Positions 15,375 through 23,976 of a DNA stretch of 64,000 nt are shown here, piece by piece; position 1 is the first letter of the stretch; every line of letters begins with the position of its first letter. The stretch spans positions 868,001 through 932,000 of the forward strand of contig NZ_PXUE01000001.1 of NCBI RefSeq assembly GCF_003020585.1. Reading direction: 5' to 3'. The position numbers and the translations under genes are program-made. Under the pieces are notes generated by a model. That model was not told where the DNA came from and searched no databases. It saw nothing but the letters and a program-made list of their open reading frames with translations. The DNA comes from Chryseobacterium aurantiacum (GTDB lineage: Bacteria > Bacteroidota > Bacteroidia > Flavobacteriales > Weeksellaceae).

Positions 15375-16613
15375 TTATTGTGTTACCATTTGAAGAGTAT
15401 TCTTGGAAATCTGTTCCAATAATACATTTTTTTCATGGTAAAATCTATCAATGTGATCCATCTTCGCATTTCTTACTGTGAATAAAGATACATTTTTAAT
15501 TGCTTCAGTTTTAAAAATTTTTTGAAGCTCTTCGTTAAGCTCTTCTAAGTGATTAAATTTATCTTCAAGGCACAGTGCCAGGGAGATTGCAGAATTCTGC
15601 ATTAAGGAAACTTTGATTTTATATTTAGATAAATACCCGAAAATTAGGCTCATATGGTCTTCCGCAATGAAAGAGAAGTCTCTGGTAGAAATCTTCAAAA
15701 GTTCCTGATTTTCTTTTAAAATATAAGATTCTTCCTGTTGGTTTTTATCTGAAACTCCTACCTTAGTTCCTGATTTAGTAGGATCTACAAAGGATTTTAC
15801 ATAAAAAGGAATATTTTTTTGTTGTAAAGGTTGCAATGTTTTTGGGTGAATAACACTTGCTCCATAATAAGCCATTTCAATAGCTTCTTCATAAGAAATA
15901 TTAGAAAGAAGAGATACATCCTTGAACTTTCTTGGATCTCCCGTCATTACCCCTGGTACATCTTTCCAGATAGTCATGGCCTCTGCATCTAAGCAATAAG
16001 CAAAAATAGCAGCAGAGTAGTCAGAACCCTCTCTTCCTAACGTTACAGTAAAGTTGTTATCGTCAGAACCTATGAAACCTTGGGTTACATAGCAGATTTC
16101 AGAATTCAGATTGGAAATAAAAGCCTCTGTTTTTGTCCAGTCTACAACCCCCTCTCTGTAAGAATTGTCTGTTTTTACATAATCTCTCGCATCCAGCCAC
16201 TGGTTGGTAAACTGAATTTCATTAAGGTATTCACTTAGGATTTTTGTAGAAATCATTTCCCCACAGCTTACCACCTGGTCATAGACAAAGTTGTAATTAG
16301 GAGACTTATTTCTTCTTAAGAAAGAATCGATGTCATCAAAAAAGATATTGATTTCAGCAAAAACCGCATGATTTTCAGGAAACAAACCGTCCGCAATCTC
16401 GATGTGTTTTCGTTTTATCTTTTCAATCTCAGTTTGATAATTATCTTTCTTGAAATAAAGTTCTACAACTTTTTCCAACTCGTTTGTCGTCTTGCCCATT
16501 GCTGAAATTACCAGCAAGCATTTGGCAAATCCTTGGCTTTTTAGAACCATGGACACATTTTTTACACTCTCGGCATCTTTCACAGATGCTCCACCAAACT
16601 TGAAAATTTTCAT
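15375..16613 (-). CDS. lysC: Aspartate kinase
   Basis: 412-aa monofunctional aspartokinase, the first step of Lys/Thr/Met and diaminopimelate synthesis (aspartate to aspartyl phosphate). It starts with the conserved KFGGASV (residues 5-11) and includes TLGREGSDYSAA, the substrate-binding GREGSD region, and MTGDPRKF. The C-terminal part (about 300-400) is the ACT regulatory region (KISTRDFSFIAEDHMS, VSLMQNSAISLALC). There is no homoserine dehydrogenase domain. A possible promoter TAATTTTG lies at 16671-16678 on the minus strand. Confidence 0.92.
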   Translation of the reverse strand: MKIFKFGGASVKDAESVKNVSMVLKSQGFAKCLLVISAMGKTTNELEKVVELYFKKDNYQTEIEKIKRKHIEIADGLFPENHAVFAEINIFFDDIDSFLRRNKSPNYNFVYDQVVSCGEMISTKILSEYLNEIQFTNQWLDARDYVKTDNSYREGVVDWTKTEAFISNLNSEICYVTQGFIGSDDNNFTVTLGREGSDYSAAIFAYCLDAEAMTIWKDVPGVMTGDPRKFKDVSLLSNISYEEAIEMAYYGASVIHPKTLQPLQQKNIPFYVKSFVDPTKSGTKVGVSDKNQQEESYILKENQELLKISTRDFSFIAEDHMSLIFGYLSKYKIKVSLMQNSAISLALCLEDKFNHLEELNEELQKIFKTEAIKNVSLFTVRNAKMDHIDRFYHEKNVLLEQISKNTLQMVTQ

Positions 16614-16938
16614 TAAATTGTTAAAAATAAAATTGTTAGATTAAAAATTACATGAGTTTTTTACGGACGTCAAAATTATAAATTTACAACGAGATATGAA
16701 ATAGCCAGAGGGGTTGATAGAATTAAGATTTCCTTAAAAATCAATAATTAAAGAAATAATATGAATTTTTCATGAGTCTGGCGTAACAAATTCGGAGACC
16801 TATTTTTTAATAACTCATTAATATTATGTTGAATATTGTTTGTATTGACTTGAAATACAGCGTGTAATCTCTTTTGTAATTAAATTTTCCTAATGCGATA
16901 AATTTTCCGAAATTTGGGGAAAACGTAAAAAGAAAAAT
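16614..16938 (+). promoter_or_regulatory. Divergent promoter region, aspartate kinase / fbp
   Basis: 325-nt AT-rich spacer between divergent genes. On the minus strand TAATTTTG (16671-16678) faces aspartate kinase. On the plus strand TTG (16874-16876), 22 nt, TAAATTTT (16899-16906) faces fbp; its last base deviates from TAnnTTTG. No ORF seen. Confidence 0.4.
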
Positions 16939-17955
16939 ATGTCAAATCAACCATTACAGACTTTAGGAGAATTTCTTATAGATAAACAGGACGATTTTCA
17001 ATATTCTACAGGTGAATTTTCTCGTCTTCTGAGCGCAATAAGATTGGCTTCGAAAGTGGTAAACAGAGAAGTAAACAAAGCCGGAATCGTAGATATAACA
17101 GGGGCTGCCGGCAACCAAAATATTCAGGGTGAGGAACAGCAGAAACTTGATGTAATCGCTAATGAAATTTTTATTACGGCTTTGTCTCAAAGAGAGGTTG
17201 TTTGTGGTATTGCTTCTGAAGAAAATGATGATTTTATTGACATTAAATGTGGAGAAAACGGTCATTTAAGTAAATATGTTGTACTAATAGATCCTTTGGA
17301 CGGATCTTCAAACATTGATGTAAATGTTTCCGTAGGAACTATTTTCTCTATCTACAGAAGAGTTTCTGAACCCGGGACTCCTGTACAGCTGGAAGACTTT
17401 TTGCAGAAAGGAGTTAATCAGATTGCAGCAGGATATGTAATCTATGGTTCTTCAACAATGATTGTTTATACAACAGGAAATGGAGTGAACGGATTTACAT
17501 TGGATCCTTCTTTAGGAACCTATTATCTTTCTCATCCTAATATGACTTTCCCAAAAACAGGTAAGATCTATTCCATCAACGAAGGAAACTATATTAAATT
17601 CCCTCAAGGAGTGAAAAATTATCTTAAATATTGCCAGATGGAAGAAGGTGATCGTCCTTATACTTCCAGATATATTGGTTCTTTGGTAGCAGATTTCCAT
17701 AGAAATATGCTTAAAGGTGGGATTTATATTTACCCATCTTATTCTCAGGCTCCAAATGGTAAATTAAGATTATTGTATGAATGTAATCCAATGGCATTTC
17801 TTGCAGAACAAGCCGGCGGAAAGGCTACAGACGGATTCAGAAGAATCCTGGAAATAGAGCCTACAGAGCTTCACCAGAGAATTCCGTTTTTCTGTGGGAG
17901 CATTGACATGGTAGAGAAAGCCGAGGAATTTATGCGTATCGACAGTGTAAAATAA
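16939..17955 (+). CDS. fbp: Class I fructose-1,6-bisphosphatase
   Basis: 338-aa gluconeogenic phosphatase that converts fructose 1,6-bisphosphate to fructose 6-phosphate. The metal-binding motif [13 protein letters not shown] starts at about residue 117. Other family blocks are [42 protein letters not shown] and [21 protein letters not shown] (in two parts). Length is normal for class I enzymes. The stop codon directly abuts the start of menC, so the two are co-transcribed. Confidence 0.96.
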   Translation: MSNQPLQTLGEFLIDKQDDFQYSTGEFSRLLSAIRLASKVVNREVNKAGIVDITGAAGNQNIQGEEQQKLDVIANEIFITALSQREVVCGIASEENDDFIDIKCGENGHLSKYVVLIDPLDGSSNIDVNVSVGTIFSIYRRVSEPGTPVQLEDFLQKGVNQIAAGYVIYGSSTMIVYTTGNGVNGFTLDPSLGTYYLSHPNMTFPKTGKIYSINEGNYIKFPQGVKNYLKYCQMEEGDRPYTSRYIGSLVADFHRNMLKGGIYIYPSYSQAPNGKLRLLYECNPMAFLAEQAGGKATDGFRRILEIEPTELHQRIPFFCGSIDMVEKAEEFMRIDSVK

Positions 17956-18960
17956 ATGGTAGCATCATATCATAGATATTTATTAGAATTCAAACGCCCG
18001 AGTGGAACATCTCGCGGCGTTTTGCTTGATAAGGAAACTTTTATCCTTGAAATTTCAGACAATGAAAAAAAAGGAGTAGGAGAGTGTGCAATCTTCAGAG
18101 GCCTGAGTTATGATGATAGACCTGATTATGAAGAGAAACTAAAATGGCTGTGTGAAAATATTGACAGTGATCCGAATTTTTTAAAAGAAGAACTGAAAGA
18201 ATTCCCTTCAATATGGTTTGGATATGAGCAGGCAGTCCGGAATCTGAAACATGGAGAAAATCTTTATTTTCCAAGTGAATTTACGGAAGGAAGATCTGCA
18301 ATTACCATCAACGGACTCATCTGGATGGGTGATGTAGGGTATATGGAAGAGCAAATTCAGGATAAGCTGGAAAAAGGATTTCATTGCATTAAATTAAAAA
18401 TCGGGGTTGACTGGAAATCAGAGCATGTTATCCTACAGAAATTAAGAGAAAAATTCTCCAAAGATCAGTTGGAACTTCGTGTTGATGCCAATGGTGGCTT
18501 TACTAAAGAAGAAGCTGTCATTGTTTTGCAGCAACTGGCAGATTTGCATATTCATTCTATAGAGCAACCAATCAAGGCAGGAAATTGGATAGATATGGCG
18601 GAATTGTGCGCACAAACACCAACTCCAATTGCTTTGGATGAAGAATTAATAGGAGTTACTGAGCTAAAAGAGAAGAAGAAGCTTTTAGAAGCCATAAAGC
18701 CACAGTATATTATTCTGAAACCAGCCTTAGTAGGTGGTTTTTCAGGCACGGATGAATGGATTTCGTTGGCGGAACAACAGAATATTGGCTGGTGGATCAC
18801 TTCGGCTTTGGAAAGCAATATTGGTCTGAACGCTATTGCTCAGTATACCTTTACAAAAAACAGCCCAATGCCGCAAGGGTTAGGTACAGGAGCTTTGTTT
18901 GTGAATAATTTTGAATCCAGCTTGGATCTTAGAAATGAGTTGTTGTGGTTCAAGATATAA
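17956..18960 (+). CDS. menC: o-Succinylbenzoate synthase (MenC)
   Basis: 334-aa enolase-superfamily enzyme that dehydrates SHCHC to o-succinylbenzoate in menaquinone synthesis. Catalytic KxK is K146/K148 in CIKLKIG. Metal ligands are D177 (RVDANGG), E203 (SIEQP) and D228 (ALDEE). The second catalytic Lys is K255 in YIILKPALVGG. The pattern fits OSBS better than muconate cycloisomerase or epimerase. It starts on the base after the fbp stop. The other menaquinone genes seen in this window lie 30 kb away (49.1-50.8 kb). Confidence 0.85.
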   Translation: MVASYHRYLLEFKRPSGTSRGVLLDKETFILEISDNEKKGVGECAIFRGLSYDDRPDYEEKLKWLCENIDSDPNFLKEELKEFPSIWFGYEQAVRNLKHGENLYFPSEFTEGRSAITINGLIWMGDVGYMEEQIQDKLEKGFHCIKLKIGVDWKSEHVILQKLREKFSKDQLELRVDANGGFTKEEAVIVLQQLADLHIHSIEQPIKAGNWIDMAELCAQTPTPIALDEELIGVTELKEKKKLLEAIKPQYIILKPALVGGFSGTDEWISLAEQQNIGWWITSALESNIGLNAIAQYTFTKNSPMPQGLGTGALFVNNFESSLDLRNELLWFKI

Positions 18961-19000
18961 GAGATGAATTAAAGCCAAATTGGCTATCCAAATAATAGAA

Positions 19001-19038
19001 AAACTCCAATACCAAAATCAGGCATTGGAGTTTTTTTT
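19001..19038. terminator. Bidirectional terminator after menC
   Basis: AAACTCCAAT (19001-19010) and ATTGGAGTTT form a stem with T runs on both sides, so it can end the fbp-menC transcript and that of the minus-strand peptide gene at 19117. Confidence 0.85.
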
Positions 19039-19116
19039 CTGTCAATAATTTTGAATCCGTCCGAAATTTCAGAAATGATCTTCTAAGAAAGGTTCAAAAT
19101 ATAATGGCAAAATTAA

Positions 19117-19284
19117 CTAGCAAAATGGAGGTGGTGAATCTGGACAGGTTGTGTTTCCACAATAGCCAGGTGCCCATGCTCTACAGCAACTATCCATTGG
19201 ATTCCAGTTATTGCATCCCAGAGGGGGTCTTCCTCCATTGATTACTTTCAATTCTCCTTTGTTTAATTTTCTTAGATTTTTCAT
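19117..19284 (-). CDS. GG-leader Cys-rich peptide, bacteriocin-like/RiPP precursor candidate
   Basis: 55-aa peptide. The leader MKNLRKLNKGELKVINGG ends in a double glycine, the pattern of leaders cut by C39-type peptidase transporters, and matches the bacteriocin-like peptides frequent in Chryseobacterium. The 37-aa core begins RPPLGC and contains six Cys (one LGC, one SCC pair, YC, TC and the terminal FC) and many Pro. No modifying enzyme, protease or transporter gene is next to it, so processing enzymes would have to be elsewhere. A shared bidirectional terminator lies at 19001-19038. Confidence 0.75.
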   Translation of the reverse strand: MKNLRKLNKGELKVINGGRPPLGCNNWNPMDSCCRAWAPGYCGNTTCPDSPPPFC

Positions 19285-19769
19285 TGTAAATATTTTAATT
19301 TGATTGGTAAGTAAATATCCAAAATCATTTTAAATTATCCAATGTATGGTGAATTATTTTATTGATTTTTAACAAAATAATAGGATTTTTACATCAATAC
19401 ATAAAATGTAAAAGACAGAATGTATTATTGGTTATCGCCAATCATTTATAAATAATAATATCATGAAAATAAGTCCCTGCAAAGTATCTGTAGGAATTAT
19501 AGAGTTGTTCGGAGGTATTTAAAGAATAAAGTAATTTTTCAGTCGGATAGTATAGGGGTTTATTAATTTAATATTCACTTTAAATCACATCTTTTACGAA
19601 AATGGCTTTCTTAATATATGTTAGGATATAGGAAACCTTTTTTTTAATTTTTTTCATAATAAAAAAATTGTAATTCTCTATGTTATGAATTGGCAATCTC
19701 TATGCCATCTTTATGGTTATTAGTAACTTTAACATTGAGTTAATTTTATAGGATTTTTTTAATTAACCG
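19285..19769 (+). other. AT-rich intergenic region with one 19-codon ORF
   Basis: About 480 nt, very AT-rich. On the plus strand an ORF at 19463-19522 encodes a peptide starting MKISPCK and ending ELFGGI; I cannot support it as a gene. The upstream sequence of the GG-leader peptide lies here, but no clean TTG-N20-TAnnTTTG promoter is visible. Confidence 0.3.
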
Positions 19770-20900
19770 TTAAGAAATAATTGTGAAAATATTTTCGTTA
19801 TCCTTAGTTCTATTGGTAATAAGATTCCTATCTACTCCATATAAGTTTTGGAAAATATCGTTCTGAACCTGTGAGCTGGAAAGGTAGCCCCAATGGTTTC
19901 CTACTTCAAACTTAAAGCTGTTTTGCAGGTCATCCTTCACAAAAGTACAGTCGATGATAGAAACAATATCCTTGTAATGAGCAATGTCACTCGGTCCGTT
20001 TTTGCCCAGACGCGGGGTGAGAATGTTTTTGGTAAACTGTGAAATCCCAAGAATAACATCCTGTCTGTTCAGATAAATAGAAATTCGGTTGGCAAGCAAA
20101 GGAAGTTTATTGAAGGAATCTTCGGAATCTTCAAATACTTTATAACTCACATCAGCATTTAAGAGTAGTACCTGATCAATAACTCTAAGAATATTTTCCC
20201 TTTTAAGGCTATAAAGCATACTTTGAAGAACTCTGTTTCCCATGGAGTGGGTCATGATGTGGATTCTCTGATTGCAAGGAACAAGATCCCTGTTGGAGAA
20301 AATATCTTTTAGAAATTGAGTGTAAAAGTAGAAAAGCCTCAGGAGTGAAGTTCCGGAATTAATACTTGACGCTTTATCATCAAAATAAGTGAGCGGAACA
20401 ATACTGCTTGATGCAGGCCAGCTTACAAATAAAATGTGTTCTACAGGAGAAGCAGGATTATCAATGAATAATTTCTTGAGGTCAAGAATAGCCTTTAACT
20501 CATCATCAAAATCATAAGCATAGCCGTGGATAAATATCAGCACATCACTTCTGTCCTTGGTGGCAGACATGTTTTTGTACAATTCGTAGAACATCCTTTG
20601 GGTTCCGCCAAGATTATCAGCTGTGAGGGTAGATTTTTTAACTCCCTTTTCACTCAACAGAACATCTAATACTTCTCCATAGCCTTGTTTTTCAGGTTCT
20701 GAGAAGAGTTGATAATCTAAAATATTCCGATTCGTGTAGCTTTTCTTTTTTTTGGCTTGGGCAGTAGGCTCCTTGTGATTGTCAAAATTACATTTGGCAA
20801 TCCTGAAATTTGGGATTGAATATTCATCATTGGAAAAAGAATCTACTCTTTCTCCCTGATGCCGAATAATCTTCCGGTTGCTTAATATATAAACGGCCAT
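19770..20900 (-). CDS. Alpha/beta hydrolase (DUF900-like)
   Basis: 376-aa probable serine hydrolase. VLIFIHGYAYDFDDEL gives the oxyanion-hole region (His-Gly), and THSMGNRVLQ holds the nucleophile elbow with Ser in HSMGN. VLLLNADVSYKVF and the late NHWGYL provide plausible acid and His positions. There is no signal peptide, so it is cytosolic. The layout resembles DUF900 esterase/lipase-like proteins. It stands alone between the GG-leader peptide and glnS; a role in peptide processing is not suggested by the sequence. Substrate unknown. Confidence 0.7.
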   Translation of the reverse strand: MAVYILSNRKIIRHQGERVDSFSNDEYSIPNFRIAKCNFDNHKEPTAQAKKKKSYTNRNILDYQLFSEPEKQGYGEVLDVLLSEKGVKKSTLTADNLGGTQRMFYELYKNMSATKDRSDVLIFIHGYAYDFDDELKAILDLKKLFIDNPASPVEHILFVSWPASSSIVPLTYFDDKASSINSGTSLLRLFYFYTQFLKDIFSNRDLVPCNQRIHIMTHSMGNRVLQSMLYSLKRENILRVIDQVLLLNADVSYKVFEDSEDSFNKLPLLANRISIYLNRQDVILGISQFTKNILTPRLGKNGPSDIAHYKDIVSIIDCTFVKDDLQNSFKFEVGNHWGYLSSSQVQNDIFQNLYGVDRNLITNRTKDNENIFTIIS

Positions 20901-21010
20901 GATTATTAATTGGTTTAAACGGTTTTAGCTTTTTCTAAATTAAGAAAAAATATTGAATTACAATGAAGAAGCTATTTAAATTATCACTTTCACAAAAGCT
21001 TATTTTTCCG

Positions 21011-21018
21011 TAACTTTG
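21011..21018 (+). promoter_or_regulatory. Promoter -7 element of glnS
   Basis: TAACTTTG matches TAnnTTTG; the start codon is 37 nt downstream. No exact TTG at the -33 spacing. Confidence 0.5.
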
Positions 21019-21055
21019 TACAACTTTTTTTGCTAAAAAATAAAAGCTAATCTTA

Positions 21056-22726
21056 ATGGAAGAAGAAAAAAAATCACTCAATTTTATTGAGCAAATTATT
21101 GAAGATGATCTGGCAAACGGTTTGAATAAAGATCAGATCCGTTTCCGTTTTCCACCTGAGCCGAACGGTTACCTGCATGTAGGGCATACAAAAGCCATCT
21201 GCATCAACTTCGGTCTGGGTGAAAAATACAACGCTCCCGTAAACCTTCGTTTTGACGATACGAACCCTGAAAAAGAAGAACAGGAATTCGTAGATTCTAT
21301 CATGAAAGACGTTGAATGGCTAGGTTTCAAATGGGATAAAGTTTTGTACGCATCCGATTACTTCCAGCAGCTTTACGATTGGGCAGTTCAGTTAATTAAA
21401 GAAGAAAAAGCTTACGTTGATGAGCAGCCGTCTGAAGTAATTACTGAACAAAGAAAGAATCCTGCAGAACCAGGAATTGAATCTCCATACAGAAACCGTC
21501 CTGTTGAAGAGTCGTTAGACTTATTTGAAAGGATGAAAAACGGAGAATTCGAAAGTGGTTCAATGTCTCTTCGTGCCAAAATCGACATGGTTTCGCCAAA
21601 CATGAATATGCGTGACCCTGTTATGTACAGAATTTTGAATAAACCTCACCACAGAACAGGTACTGCTTGGAAAATATATCCAATGTACGACTGGGCTCAT
21701 GGTGAATCTGATTATATTGAACAAATTTCACACTCGCTTTGTTCTTTGGAATTTGAAAACCACAGACCTTTGTATAACTGGTATTTGGATCAGGTTTACG
21801 AAGAAGGAAAGGTTAAAAACAAGCAAAGAGAATTTGCAAGGATGAATGTTTCCTATATGATTACTTCCAAAAGAAAACTACAAAGACTAGTAGCTGAAGG
21901 GGTAGTAACAGGATGGGATGATCCTAGAATGCCTACTATTTCAGGGATGAGAAGAAAAGGTTTTACTCCAACGTCTATCAGAAACTTTATTGACAAGGTA
22001 GGAGTTGCGAAAAGAGAAAACCTGATCGAAATTCAGTTGCTTGACTTCTGTGTACGTGAGGATCTTAATAAGGTAGCTAAGCGTGTAATGGCAGTGATAG
22101 ATCCTGTAAAACTGGTCATCGAAAACTACCCTGCAGACAAGGAAGAATGGCTAGAAACTGAAAACAATCCTGAGCAGGAAAATGCAGGAACAAGAGAAGT
22201 TCCTTTCTCAAGAGAATTATATATTGAGCGTGAAGACTTCAAGGAGGAAGCTAACAATAAGTTCTTCAGACTGAAATTAGGCGGAGAAGTTCGTCTGAAG
22301 TCAGGATACATCATCAAAGCTGAAAGAGTTGAGAAAGATGAGAATGGAGAGATTACGACGATCTATGCTTCTTATGATGAAAAGAGTAAATCTGGAAGCG
22401 GAACGGAAGAAAGCTTAAGAAAAGTAAAAGGAACTTTACATTGGGTATCTGCCAAGCATGCAATCCCGGTTGAAGTAAGAATTTACAACCAATTGTTTAC
22501 AGTAGAACAGCCTGATGCTGAAAAAGATGTAGACTTCTTAAACTTCATCAATCCGGAGTCTGTAGCTACTATTCAAGGTTTTGCAGAACCAAGTCTAAAA
22601 GATGTAGCTGTGGGAGAACCTCTTCAGTTCCAGAGAATAGGGTACTTTACAAAAGATCAGGACTCTACAGAGGATAAACTGGTATTTAACCGCACAGTAA
22701 CGTTAAAAGATTCTTTTAAACCATAA
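21056..22726 (+). CDS. glnS: Glutaminyl-tRNA synthetase
   Basis: 556-aa class I synthetase that charges tRNA-Gln. Contains PPEPNGYLHVGHTKA (HIGH motif, HVGH), LRFDDTNPEKE and the KMSKS-equivalent TSKRKLQRLV. Typical blocks IYPMYDWAHGESDYIEQISHS (in two parts) and GWDDPRMPTISGMRRKG distinguish it from GluRS. The C-terminal anticodon-binding beta-barrels (about 340-550) are intact. Length is normal. A hairpin terminator follows at 22752. Confidence 0.97.
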   Translation: MEEEKKSLNFIEQIIEDDLANGLNKDQIRFRFPPEPNGYLHVGHTKAICINFGLGEKYNAPVNLRFDDTNPEKEEQEFVDSIMKDVEWLGFKWDKVLYASDYFQQLYDWAVQLIKEEKAYVDEQPSEVITEQRKNPAEPGIESPYRNRPVEESLDLFERMKNGEFESGSMSLRAKIDMVSPNMNMRDPVMYRILNKPHHRTGTAWKIYPMYDWAHGESDYIEQISHSLCSLEFENHRPLYNWYLDQVYEEGKVKNKQREFARMNVSYMITSKRKLQRLVAEGVVTGWDDPRMPTISGMRRKGFTPTSIRNFIDKVGVAKRENLIEIQLLDFCVREDLNKVAKRVMAVIDPVKLVIENYPADKEEWLETENNPEQENAGTREVPFSRELYIEREDFKEEANNKFFRLKLGGEVRLKSGYIIKAERVEKDENGEITTIYASYDEKSKSGSGTEESLRKVKGTLHWVSAKHAIPVEVRIYNQLFTVEQPDAEKDVDFLNFINPESVATIQGFAEPSLKDVAVGEPLQFQRIGYFTKDQDSTEDKLVFNRTVTLKDSFKP

Positions 22727-22751
22727 TAATTTAAGAGAATATATAATAAAT

Positions 22752-22787
22752 AAAAGCAGGACTTCATTTGGAGTTCTGCTTTTTTAT
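22752..22787 (+). terminator. Terminator of glnS, left half of inverted-repeat element
   Basis: AAAAGCAGGACTTC and GGAGTTCTGCTTTTTT form a stem-loop with a T run. Its core AGGACTTCATTTGGAGT recurs in inverted orientation in the terminator at 23006. Confidence 0.8.
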
Positions 22788-22788
22788 T

Positions 22789-22985
22789 GGAAAACGCAAA
22801 GTCGCTAAGAAATTAATGCTTTGTGAATATTTTTAAGTCGCAAGGAAATCGAAGATTTCCGGCACGTGTAATGCTTAATCAATCATCATTTTGATCACTA
22901 GTAATAAGCCGTATGCAATTTTATCGGAGATGAAATCTTCGCCTTAAAATGGTTAAAAAAATAATTTTGCGTCTTTGCGTTTTCC
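22789..22985. repeat. Inverted-repeat (MITE-like) intergenic element
   Basis: About 197 bp with ends GGAAAACGCAAAG (22789 on) and CTTTGCGTTTTCC (ending 22985). A nested inner pair, CGAAGATTTC near 22850 and GAAATCTTCG near 22932, lets the element fold into a long hairpin. No ORF. GCAAAGACGCAAA-type ends recur in flavobacterial intergenic repeats as far as I know. No target-site duplication could be identified. Confidence 0.6.
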
Positions 22986-23005
22986 AACATACAATTTTAT
23001 AAACT

Positions 23006-23036
23006 AAATCAGGACTCCAAATGAAGTCCTGATTTT
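23006..23036 (-). terminator. Terminator of the 3-hydroxyacyl-CoA dehydrogenase gene, right half of inverted-repeat element
   Basis: AAATCAGGACT and AGTCCTGATTT form a stem; the minus-strand gene ends 33 nt upstream. The loop plus stem core is the inverted copy of the glnS terminator core. Confidence 0.75.
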
Positions 23037-23068
23037 ATTTAATAGTTTAAAATCTGAAGTATAAGATT

Positions 23069-23965
23069 CTATTTCAAAAAATCTTTGTCGCGGTAAGCGG
23101 GATTAGGATATTTGTAAAATCCTTCACCTGTCAATACTCCCAGTTTTCCTTTATCAATATAATCTTCTTTTAATTTTTCTACAGCTTTGATCTTCAAGGG
23201 ATCCTGAGTTTCTTCTGCCTCCATCTTATTGATATTATAAGCTGTTGTAATTCCTACCACATCCAGAATACCAAAAGGTCCTGCAGGTGCTCCGGTAGCT
23301 ACCATCCATGTTTTGTCAATTGTTTCAATATCCGACACTTCATCAATCCAAAGGTTAACAGCAGCACCAAGCAAAGGAACCAATAATGAATTGACAATGT
23401 ATCCCGGTTGTTCTTTGTTAATGGGCAATGCTACCATTCCAATAGCTTTCGCAAATTTGATTACTGAGTCAAATACTTCCTGAGAAGTCCCAGGATGACG
23501 CATTATCTCCCCAGTATTGTGCTTCCATATTTCATTAGCGAAATGGAGCGCTACAAATTTCTCAGGTCTTCCTGTATCTTCTGCAAACTGGCTAGGAAGA
23601 AGGGTCGAGGAATTTGTTGCAAATACTGTTTTTTCAGGTGCTACCTGTGCCAGCTTATGGTAGAATTCCGTTTTGATGGTCGGATCTTCAGGAACTGCTT
23701 CTATCAGAAGATCGGCATCTTTCACTGCTTTCGCGAGGTCTGATGAATAGCTTATATTTTTAAATGTAGCATCAAGTTGTTCCTTTGTTGACCCCAAATC
23801 TTGCTGGTAAGCTTCACTTAAAGCAGTGAATTTACCTTTGGCTTTTTCCAATACTTCATCATTGATATCATACACAGTTACGTTGAAAGCGTGATAGGCA
23901 GTTTGAAAGGCGATCTGATATCCTAATACACCACTTCCTGCTATCGTTATATTTTTAAAATCCAT
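23069..23965 (-). CDS. 3-Hydroxyacyl-CoA dehydrogenase, NAD-binding
   Basis: 298-aa member of the 3-hydroxyacyl-CoA dehydrogenase family. The N-terminal Rossmann motif is NITIAGSGVLGYQIAF. Further blocks are LLIEAVPEDPTIKTEFYHKL, FATNSSTLLPSQFA (the active-site Ser region), LHFANEIWKHN in the position of the usual HFFNP, and a C-terminal helical domain with PAGPFGILDVVGI. The start is ATG 23965; a longer frame overlaps the upstream hydratase gene. The gap to oleate hydratase is 11 nt, so they are an operon. It may act on hydroxy-fatty-acyl or carnitine-like substrates; the exact substrate is not readable. Confidence 0.82.
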   Translation of the reverse strand: MDFKNITIAGSGVLGYQIAFQTAYHAFNVTVYDINDEVLEKAKGKFTALSEAYQQDLGSTKEQLDATFKNISYSSDLAKAVKDADLLIEAVPEDPTIKTEFYHKLAQVAPEKTVFATNSSTLLPSQFAEDTGRPEKFVALHFANEIWKHNTGEIMRHPGTSQEVFDSVIKFAKAIGMVALPINKEQPGYIVNSLLVPLLGAAVNLWIDEVSDIETIDKTWMVATGAPAGPFGILDVVGITTAYNINKMEAEETQDPLKIKAVEKLKEDYIDKGKLGVLTGEGFYKYPNPAYRDKDFLK

Positions 23966-23976
23966 GAGATTTATTT

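Noticed and set aside
19117..20900. Alpha/beta hydrolase as maturation enzyme of the GG-leader peptide
   Set aside because: The hydrolase has no peptidase C39 or RiPP-enzyme features and is separated by about 480 nt; adjacency alone is not enough.
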